Position numbers and translations under genes: made by a program | The notes under the pieces: model-generated | The model's input: only the letters and a program-made list of their open reading frames with translations | What the model was told of the DNA's origin: nothing | The model's database searches: none | Shown here: positions 47,264-57,000 of the stretch, piece by piece | Layout: each line of letters begins with the position of its first letter | How positions within the stretch are numbered: position 1 is the first letter of the stretch | Assembly: GCA_036320915.1 (NCBI GenBank) | Contig: JAXBDG010000016.1 | Location: 186,001-250,000, forward strand | From: Linnemannia elongata | Taxonomy: Eukaryota; Mortierellomycota; Mortierellomycetes; Mortierellales; Mortierellaceae | Reading direction: 5' to 3' | Length of the DNA stretch: 64,000 nucleotides

Positions 47264-47430
47264 AGGTGGGGAAGTTGTTGTTGACAGGGGGGTGGTCGAC
47301 TGAGGGTGGGGGTTCACGCTCCTCGTTCTGGCGCTTCTTCTCAGCCAACTGAGCGCGAACTTGGGTGATGGCCAAATCCACCACGGCAAGGACCATGCGA
47401 GTGTCGGTCAGGTAAAGCTCTTGTCATACT
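47264..47430 (-). pseudogene. Orphan C-terminal coding fragment
   Basis: Read on the minus strand this gives about 54 residues, QELYLTDTRMVLAVVDLAIT followed by a charged stretch (RAQLAEKKRQNEEREPPP) and a stop, with protein-like codon use. An in-frame TGA stands directly upstream and I found no sound acceptor in phase. A basic frame upstream (47431-47550, AYQLARLWKRAKK) might be another piece of the same lost gene. Likely a relic left by a duplication in this array. The family is not recognised. Confidence 0.3.
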
Positions 47431-48101
47431 CCACTGAATAGTCACGTGACAGAAACCTTGCCTTTTCTTGGCTCGTTTCCACAAGCGCGCGAGCTGGTAG
47501 GCCTGGGCTCTATTGTTATTCCTCTCTTCCCTCTCCGACACATACTTCATGACGACGAAGGATACTTCAAGCCAAGGCCCCAGAGTAAAGAGGCTGCTCG
47601 ACCTTTTTTTCTATTCATCCCGTTCTTTTCTTGATCCCATCGCCATCACCTCCATCTTTTTTTTCTTCACCATCCCTCACTCTGATTCCCCTTATCCAGT
47701 TAGAGATTCACTCACATCAAGACTCAACCATGGTTGACATTGTTGAATGAGCAGACGCCGGCATCACCCTTTGTTCTTTTGTGCAGTTGTCGTGTCCTTA
47801 TTGGCCTCAACACACACAATCCCCACCGTTCAACCTTATCTGAGACCTTGCCATTGAGAACATCCGAACTATCAGTCCCTTGTTTCTTTTTTGTCGGACA
47901 ATTTCAGGAGAAAAAAGGGAAGGTACGAAATGTTTAAAATGTCCATGTGCTCTGCCGCTTTGAGCATGACGGCGCTAGTTAGAGAGTAGAAAAGAGTAAA
48001 TAGGCACGCCGGAAAGAAGGAGAATGCTAACAAAAGCCGAAAAATGGATTAAGAAGAATAACGTACAGTCTGCATTCGGAGTATGATTTGGCGCAAGGGT
48101 G

Positions 48102-48130
48102 CTCAGTCCAATAGGGTTCGTTCCTGTATC
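48102..48130 (+). promoter_or_regulatory. Shared upstream element of the OPT array (copy 6)
   Basis: CTCAGTCCAATAGGGTTCG followed by TTCCTGTATC. Matches the CCAAT-GG-nTTC-nnTTCC core found upstream of copies 1, 2, 3 and 5. Lies about 600 bp before the ATG. Confidence 0.35.
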
Positions 48131-48590
48131 ACCATGAGTCTTCGGATCGCCTTCCAGCATTGAAGATTACGATTCGTTTTTAGGCTAAAGATTCGACAAA
48201 GAGCATGTATCATGGTTCAATAAGTGACATACAACTATTTGGTTTATCGGATCCATGCCTTTTCATTCGCCAGATTGTCTCTTTCACATTACGGATGCTG
48301 CTTCCAGGGTTCACAACAGTGTATGCGACTGATATCCGCCGCACTAGGTACGCCTTTGATGCGCCGATGCGGCAGCCTCCTTCTTTGCCTTTTTCAGGTC
48401 TTCTTCAATGAAAATAACAAAAAGAGGGAAAAAAAGTTAAAATGGTACTTCCCCATGTACTCCATACTACTCTCTTCCACGCATTGATTTTTTGTTTTTC
48501 GGGCTTCGTTACCGAGGGACGATTTCATGTCCTTAGATGGTCACTTCTATCCTTTTATGGTTCCCTTCTTGATCGCAGAGTCCGATTCAC

Positions 48591-48598
48591 TATAAAAG
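48591..48598 (+). promoter_or_regulatory. TATA box of OPT copy 6
   Basis: TATAAAAG, 124 bp before the ATG at 48715, followed by GCCGCCCGTCCCCC and a CT-rich leader. Confidence 0.7.
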
Positions 48599-48714
48599 CC
48601 GCCCGTCCCCCGCATCGTTTTTTTCCTTGTCCACGGTTGTCCTTCCTTTCTCTCCTGCTCTCTTCTCCCCGCCTCCCCCTTGCTTCTTCACTTTCTACAC
48701 CCACACCCATCATA

Positions 48715-51075
48715 ATGACCGAGAAGCAAGAGTACCTTGCTGAAAAAGACATCATTGACGAGAAAGTGGATGCTGAGCGCTCCTCCATCGTTCTCGATGA
48801 GGAGGAGAACTCTCCCATCCCCGAGGTCGCAGCTATCGTCTCCAACAAAGATGAACCCGGCCTGCCTGTCATGACCTTCCGTTACTGGGTCATGGCCATC
48901 CTCTTTTCTTGCCTCCTTTCCTTCTTCAACCAGTTCTTGTAAGTCTAGCATTTCCTATTCCCGCACTATCCTCCCTAACACCATGCCAAAATCCCCCCTC
49001 TACATCTTTTCTCATCTTTCATGCTGTTTTCATCTTTTCTCCATAGCTGGTTCCGCAGCAAGCCTATGACCCTCTCAACCTTGGTCATCCAGCTTCTCTC
49101 TTACCCTTTCGGGCGCTTTATGGCTCGTGTCCTCCCTGAAGGTCCTCTCAACCCTGGTCCCTTCAACATCAAGGAGCACGTCCTCGTTGCCTTGACCGCC
49201 AACTGCGCTGGTGGTACGGCCTACGCTGTCGACATTACTGTTATCCAAAAGGTCTTCTATGGTCAAGATTTCGGTTTCCTTGCCAACTTTCTCCTCATTC
49301 TCTGCACTCAGATGTTGGGTTTCGGCATGGCTGGTGTCCTCCGTCGTTACCTTGTCTACCCCGCTGCCATGATCTGGCCTGCCAATTTGGTCCAAGTGGC
49401 TATGTTCAACACCCTCCATAAGGAAGAGGAACTTCTCCCTGGTCAATGGTCTCGTTTCAAATTCTTTATTGTTGCAACCATTGCCATGTTCATTTACCAG
49501 TGGATCCCTGGCTTCATCTTCCCCGTCGTCTCCTCCATTGCTTGGGTCTGCTGGATTGATCCCAAGAACCACGTCCTCTCCCAGATCGGTGGAGCCAACG
49601 GTCTCGGTGTCGGTGCTATCTCTCTTGACTGGAACAACATCGTCGCTTACTTGGGTTCCCCCTTGGTTGTTCCCTGGTGGGCCCAAGTCAACATTGCCTT
49701 GGGTTTCTTCCTCATCGCTTGGGTCTTGGCCCCCATCGCCTACTACACCAACTTGTGGGATGCCCAACGCTTCCCCATCCTCACTGCCAAGCTCTTCACT
49801 GTTGATGGTGCCGACTACCCCGTCCTCAGCGTCCTCGATCCAACTACCGCATCTTTGTCCCAGGCTGGTTATGACAAGGCCGGACCTCTTCGCATCTCGA
49901 CCTTCTTTGCTCTTGCATATGGTATCGGTTTTGCTGGTCTCTCTGCCATGATCACCCATACCTGGTTGTACCATCGTCACAAGTTAGTTGCCCAGTGGAA
50001 GCAGTCGCGTACTCAGACTGAGGACATCCACCACAAGCTTATGCAGGCCTACCCTGAGGTCCCCGACTGGTGGTACGCTGCCTTGTTCGTTGGCATGACC
50101 GCTCTTGCCAACTTCACCTGCCAGTACTACGGCTACATGCCCTGGTGGGCCGTTCTTTTGGCCATCCTTTTGGCCGTCGTGTTTGCTCTCCCTGTCGGTC
50201 TCATCCAAGCCTTGACCAATCAGCAACCCGGCCTCAATATCATTACCGAGTACGTTATCGGTTACATCCTCCCTGGTAAACCCATCCCCAATGTCACCTT
50301 TAAGACCCTCGGTTACATCTCCATGGCCCAAGCCATGACCTTCACTTCGGATCTCAAGCTCGGTCACTACATGAAGGTCCCCCCACGTGCCATGTTCTGG
50401 GCCCAGCTCCTCGGCACCTTCATCGCCGGTCTCATCAACCTGGTCACCGCCAATTGGCTATTGAACACCCAGCCCAAGATCTGCAACGGCTCCAAGGAAT
50501 TTGGATGCCCCCACGCCAACACCTTCTACTCAGCCTCTGTCATCTGGGGAGTCATTGCTCCTAACCTGATGTTCGGTCCTACTTCCATCTACAACGCCAT
50601 CAACTTCTTCTTCCTCATCGGTTTCCTCCTCCCGATCCCCTTCTTCTGGTTCAAGAAATGGTTCCCCAACACCTGGGTTGACAACATCCATATCCCTGTC
50701 ATGTTGGCTGCCACCGGTATGATGCCCCCAGCCCAGGCCTACAACTACACCAACTGGTTGGCTGTCGGTTTCGCATTCCAGTTCTTTGCCCGTCGCTACC
50801 ACTCTGAATGGCATTTGCGGTTCACCTACGTCATGTCTGCCGCTTTCGATTCTGGTGTTGCATTTTATGGACTCCTTTCGTTCTTCATCTTTAGCATCAA
50901 CAATATCAAGATGCCTTTCTGGTGGGGCAACCCCAAGACCGATATCTGTCGTCTGGATGGGTATCCTCTGATGTCGCCTAAGGGTGGCATGGTCGACCCT
51001 TGGGCCCCTAATCCGGAGGCCGAAGATGCACCCCAGTACAACTTCCCCAAGGCTTACGTCCCACCCAAGTTGTAA
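48715..51075 (+). CDS. Oligopeptide transporter (OPT family), array copy 6
   Basis: Exons 48715-48938 and 49047-51075, 750 aa. The start is ATAATGACCGAG; an upstream in-frame ATG at 48442 precedes the TATA box and is not used. NPGPFNIKEH and KVPPR are present. It is nearest to copy 1: QDFGFLANF, variable loop AKLFTVDGADYPVLSVLDPTTA, PNPEAEDAPQY at the C-terminus. It is distinctive in the segment IPFFWFKKWFPNTWVDNIHI, where other copies have an FYF(L/I)K(K/R)A(Y/F)P-type sequence. Last of the array and followed by mobile-element-like debris. AATAAA at 51136-51141. Expected plasma-membrane peptide importer. Confidence 0.95.
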
Positions 51076-51370
51076 ATGACTGGAGATGTACCAACAACGT
51101 TGTTATATATATATCAGGGGACCAAGTGTCCAAATAATAAATCTATAATCTCATCAGTTTCATTTCGCTTGTGTTGTTGTTGTTGTTTATTTGTTGCTGC
51201 TAGGCACCATTATTTAAAAACTATCGAGAACCGCGCCTCCACGACGACACCGATGGGGGCATCCCTTGTCAATAGCGGAAGTACCCTTTGTTGCCATGGT
51301 GATGAACTAGAGAGACATGCTCCAGTATTCATGAGAGACTATGCGGCCACACATCACAGTAGCTCCCCGC
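51076..51370. other. 3' flank of the last OPT gene
   Basis: AT-rich, with a TATATATAT run (51103-51113), the poly(A) signal and a TTGTTGTTG run. No gene. Confidence 0.6.
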
Positions 51371-51873
51371 AGGGCACTGTGCGACTTCCTCAATACGGAT
51401 TACACCCATCGACGTGAATAGCGCCTCATCGGAACCCTTTTCGTCCTTGTATGGCATTATTATGCGTTTTTTGCGTTCCAGAAGAAGTTGCATGTGGGAA
51501 TGGCGTACTTGGATGTGGTGTGCGATTGAACAGAGGAGTGAGAGCAAACGCGAGGGAAGATGCTCCATTAGCAACCTTGTTTTGCGTGTGAGCTTAGTGA
51601 GTGATGAAGATTGGGTGTGGGAGTGGTGGCTGTGAAAAAGGTGTGGAAATATCCCTTTATTTCTTTGCATAATTAATAGAGCATCTTCCCTCGCGTTCGC
51701 TCTCACTCCTTGTTCAACCGCACATCACATCCAGGTACGCCATTCCCGCATGCAACTTCTTCTGGAACGCGAAAAACGCATAATAATGCCATACAAGGAC
51801 GAAAAGGGTTCCGATGAGGCGCTAGTCACGTCGATGGGTGTAATCCATGTTGAGGAAGCCGTACAGTGCCCTT
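51371..51873. repeat. Large inverted repeat, about 200-bp arms
   Basis: Arm 1 (51371-51570) and arm 2 (51675-51873) are reverse complements at roughly 90 percent identity by eye, separated by about 105 bp. Both arms encode the same stretch in the outward sense: MQLLLER-KRIIMPYKDEK, then GSDEAL-TSMGVI--EE--QCP. The element is therefore two copies of one coding fragment facing opposite ways. No terminal target duplication was identified. A transcript through it would form a long double-stranded hairpin. Confidence 0.8.
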
Positions 51874-54033
51874 TGAGGGGCCCCGCAAAGATACTAGGCA
51901 ATATCGGGGCTTAGGGCACCAAGAGGATATAATCATCATCGGAAAGTAACTTGACCAATGACGAGCCAGCAGTAAAATCCACGATGAAGGCTTTACAAAC
52001 ATCCGACGAGTCGGTGTGATCCGACCGTCCCTGCCCACCCGTTGGTTGAATAAAGCATACGCAGCCATTCTTGTGTCCAAGGCGAGGTGGCGGTCAGGCA
52101 CGACCGTTGAGCCGGGGCTTCTGGATTCGTCTCCTCCATCTCCTTGTGGTTGAAACCCTGAATCGTTCGACCTTATCGCTCTTGGGAGTTGAGTTCGAGG
52201 CATTTCCTCCAAGACATCTAACCAGTACAGCAAGCAACCAAACAGAGCGTTAAACTTCATATACCCTAAACATTTATACGCATCAGTCCAGTCTCCCTAC
52301 CGGCTGAGCTATTAGCTTTTCGCTTAGTTGATCTTTTCATCTCTCTCGTCACTTGGCGCGCTTGCACTTCTGTCTGAGCAATGGCTTGTTCCCGCATATT
52401 TATTTTATGCTTGCGCTAAATAAACATGCAAGCATAAAAACATACAAACATACAGACATATGAGTATTGCCCATAAGATGGGCATGGCTTTAATGCTCTG
52501 CATATAACAACGCACCGAATCGATGCACTTATGGACTGAATGCCACTGGTCCACTTCTCCATACGGGCTTCTTGACTGAGGCATAGCCGGGAATGGGCAG
52601 CCGTCAACTGACACACGTTCGATTCCTTAAGACGGGGCAATCCCTCTGATGTCCAAACAAGATCAATCTGATTGAGGTTCGTTTCATCTCCGTAATCTGC
52701 CCACACAGCAGGGTCGATGTCGTATCCCTCATAGCCATTCAGGTATTGTGGGCATTTCACACAAAACATTTTGTTTGAGCCGCTAAACCCCGATTAGCCA
52801 GTTATTCAGAACAACATTTTTGCTCCAAACCTATGCAAACCCCACTCACAACTGGATTAGTGGTTAATCGTGTTACTCATTTTGGTTGAAAGGCACAATA
52901 GTCAATTTGCTCCTTGTTCATGAGCATGATGACGGTGAAGCAGTAAAGAAGAGCAGATGAAGAGAGGGATCAGAATGAGGAATCTGTCCATCTTTTGTTT
53001 TCTGGATTCCGACTAGTCTCATGCTTGATTATTAGCCCTCACAGTCTAGGTTGATTATTCAGTCGCTTCTGCTCGGTTAGCAGTCTTTGCTGAACAATCA
53101 TGTCATGGCCAGTTCGTTGTTGGTCCGTTCAAAAAACTCTCACTTTTGATCACACCCGAGAAACCAGAGAAAACAAGAGAGAGAGAGGCAACTCTCTCAA
53201 GGACAAACTGCAGCACGTCAAAGAGGGTTTCGCTTGGCTCCTACTCCTGCTTCCCTTTTCCCTTGAAAGTGTCTATCTAAACATGCTTTGAATTATAATT
53301 CCTCCACTCCCACTCTCTCTCCCTGCACCCTTCATGCGCCGATATGCCACATTTCTTATTGAAATGAAAAGGGCACATGCTTCGCAATCCACAATTTGCT
53401 TTCATTCGCTCGCTTCATATTGCTAATTAGGTTGTATGTGCTGTACTGTGGGAGTACTGCCGCATTAAGGAAAGAAAAAAAAACTGGAATGGGACGAAAA
53501 AATGAAAGTGGTGTCGTTCTATGGGTGAGGAAAGAAATGAGCAAGGGCTATATAAGGTATGCTTGTGTTGAAAAGGTAAACAAGTAAGAGACTCCAAAGA
53601 TCAAGCAGATGGGAAAGTACAATGTCCAGATAAACCAATGTACACCATGGTGGGGCCCTCTTTTCTACGTTTCTATGTCCAAAGTTACATTCCTTCGTCA
53701 CTGGTAGCATACTTGCAAAGGGCAAAAAAGGGGCCAAATGCTTTCTCTACCCATTGATCCATTGAGATAAGGGGCGTGTAATTGTAGAGACAAAACTAAG
53801 AGAAGGAGATGGACTCACACCCCTTCTTTTTCTTGAAGGGGGCAAAAAAGCACAGATAAGCACATAGGCCATGCTATTTGGTTTTCTCACTCCCCTTTTT
53901 TCCTATCCAACTCGCTTTTCATTCCTCGGTCGCTTTCCCATTTTTTTTCTTTCTTCTTTATCATCCTTCCTCTTCTCCTAATACCTTCTATCGCCTCAAC
54001 ATATACAATATCAAAGAAGAGGATATCACCAGA
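51874..54033. other. Gene-poor interval with relics, upstream of the O-mannosyltransferase
   Basis: A tRNA-like scrap is at 52289-52323 (minus). A minus-strand frame at 52416-52769 starts MFCVKCPQYLNGYEGYDID with an acceptable ATG context and reads like protein for about 60 residues, then degenerates into Cys/Tyr-rich text over a CATACAAACATACAG-type repeat (52427-52462); it may be a relic exon. The right end carries the CT-rich leader of the next gene (53925-54000). No firm gene. Confidence 0.45.
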
Positions 54034-57000
54034 ATGAGCAAGAGGCAGCAAGGATCTTCGAGGGGGAACAAGAGCAAATCTCACCAGAGCCTCAGCATCG
54101 CTGAAAAGTCCCTATTCACCAAGGATCTCCTCGACCAAGTTAACAAGGACAGTCTTACTTCTGGCGTATCAACGTCGACCTCCCTTCCTTCCTGGGGTTC
54201 ATCGTCTCAGTTACACCAGCGACGTTCCAGTGGGTTGGAGGATATTGACCAGGATGATCATCAACAAGAGGACGAAGACAAGAGTCAGCGTCGTACAACA
54301 AAACAGAAATCTCATGGGAAATCCGGCGAACAGTTTTCGTCAGTCATTAAAGCGCCAACAGCAACAAAGATGACGACAGCAACTCTCAGAAACCCTTTTT
54401 CGAGGCTGACTTCATTGTCGAGTTGGGCCAACAACACTCAAGAACCGGAGGCGACTAACTTGTGGACGTGGGCGACTTCCAGTCGTGCAATCTCATATGA
54501 ACAGCGACGACAGGAGGATCAGAAGGAAGCGTTTAGCCTTGCCCGACACCAATCGGACCTCCAGACCCGATTCTCAATCACCTTTAGCGACATTAGTGCC
54601 AAGGACCAGCAGCACCATGATTGGGAGCAAAAGAGCAAAAAGAAGGCGGATGGTCATGCCACCATCGATGCTGCTGATGGTAATGGCACCAGTGCGGAGC
54701 GTGAAAAAGAGAGCGCAAAAAATTCGTGGAACTCGATCAAGAGAACTGCAGCTTTTGATCTCACGACACGAGACTGTGTGGCACTTTCGGCATTGACAGT
54801 TGCAACTCTAGGGGTGCGCTTCTGGAGAATCTCCTGGCCCGACGAAGTCATGTAAGCATTTCTTTCTTATATGTTTCGTGAAGAAGCTGTTCTTGTTATT
54901 GGCAAAGGCATTTCTAACTCGTCAACGAGTAAAAAAAAAAATAGACTGGACGAGGTAATGGTGGGTCAGTTGGTGAATGGGTATGCAAAGAGCGAGTTCG
55001 TACTGGATGCCCACCCTCCGCTGGGTAAGATGATCCTTGCTGGCGTCAGCTCATTGTCGAACTACCGCGGATCCTTCGATTTTGAGGACATTGGCGAGTA
55101 AGTGTTTCGATGCAACCCTGTTTTGTATATGTGCCCATCGCTCTCTCTTTCTCATGTTTACTGACATTCGACGCAATGTGCAATTGGTCTCATGAATGAT
55201 AATAGCCAGTACCCGGGATGGGTCCCTTACGCGTCGATGCGAGCGACCATGGCTTTGATGGGCGCGCTCTGTGCCCCAATGGCATACGCGACCCTCAAAG
55301 CCTCAGGACACGGCGCCCCCGCCGCCATCCTCGCTACCACCCTCGTTGCCTTCGGTAATTCTTTTTTCATGCTGCGTCGTCCTCGTTACTTCCTGCTAGA
55401 TACTACCTGATGTGTAAAAATTCTAACCCTCTCCGGGCTTCACCTTTACGAACCGCTGGTAGACAATGCATTAACGGCGAACAACAGAATGTTGACGCTG
55501 GATGCACCCCTGATGTTCTTTACTGCGGCGACCATCATGTCCTGGAATATGTTCATCAAGCAGTCTGCACGGTATGAGAGCCCTCTTGTAACTGTGGTGT
55601 TTTCTCCTGCATCCACCTTATAAGAGCAATAGGGAAACTTACTTTCACATATCGTTTTATGTTCATATGTGGCCTAGACCATTTACAGGATTTTGGTGGA
55701 CATGGTTGTTGGCGACAGGTATCTCGATGGCGGGAGCCATGTCGGTCAAGCTAGTCGGAATTGTGAGTGCCGTGACAACACTATACTTTATGTCCCTCAA
55801 TCTATGGACCCTCGCTCGCGATAAGTCTGTCAACACCGTAAGTCTTCTTATTTCTTTCAATCACGTTTCTATCGTTCATTTGAAGAATGCATTGGTAAAA
55901 TCAAACTAATCATACTAATCATATTCACCTCTTCCTTTACTACAGGGAACATGGATGAAGCATTTTGTTGCTCGTGTAGGTGCCCTGGTAGCTCTCCCTC
56001 TCACGTTATACCTGTTCATTTTCCACATCCACTTCACAAACGAGACCCACCAACCCGACTACCGGACATCCCCCCGCGCAGAATCAGACCTTGACCAACT
56101 CAGCCGCCTTTACCGCCACAGCCTGATTTCGCACTACCCGACAGAGGACCATGTCCAGACCTGGCGCGACGTCGTCTATGGCTCTGTGGTCCAGATCCAA
56201 AGTGAAGCCAAGGCCTATGCAGGAGGTGTTGGCAATGTCTACTTGCACTCTTCGGCTGAGCTCAACCCTGGAGGGACCCGACAGCAGGTTGTGAGTGGGT
56301 ACAGTTATCCGGATTTTAATACGCACTGGATTATTATCAAGGCCGAGATCGATTCGGCGGATGAGCCGGAAGAGATTCCATCGCGATTGGAGTTGGTCAA
56401 GAATGGGGATTTAGTCCGGTTGAGACATGTCTCCACGCGCAAGTGTTTGCATTCTCATAACCATCGAACGTACACAAATTTGCAGAACGACAAACTGAAC
56501 GAGGTGTCGGGTTATGGTGGCCATGGGTTTGATGGCGACTCGAATGATTGGTGGGTGGTGGAGATTGTCGATGCAGAAACTTTGAGAGACGGGCCCAAGA
56601 GTGAGAGTGAGCCTATTAGGGCATTGGAAACCACGTTCAGGTTGCGGCATTATGAGATTGGATGCTTCCTGTTTGCGAGCGATTCGTCGTTGCCGGAACC
56701 TTGGGGCGAGGGCAGGAGTGAGATTATTTGCAGGACTGATGCGCGAGTGACGGAAAAATCTATCTGGCGCTTCGCCAACAACCGCCACGACTACTGTAAG
56801 TCTGCTTTCCATGGATTCTATTTTCATGCGCGCTGTTTTGTAAGCCTCGCCTCCAAAATCATCCTAACACTTGCCTCAACTCGTATATTTTGGACAAAAA
56901 AAAGTGCCAGCGAACACGCCAAAGACAAGTTATCCAAAACCATCGTTTTGGGCAAAGTTTAAAGAGATGCACAAGCTGATGTGGTCTTACCAAAGCCCTC

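Larger units (their letters stand above)
46689..48590. other. Intergenic between OPT copies 5 and 6
   Basis: Contains an orphan coding-like fragment (47264-47430, minus) and the shared upstream element (48102-48130). The word GTCGGTCAGGTAA occurs twice (47111, 47404). Otherwise no gene seen. Confidence 0.5.
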
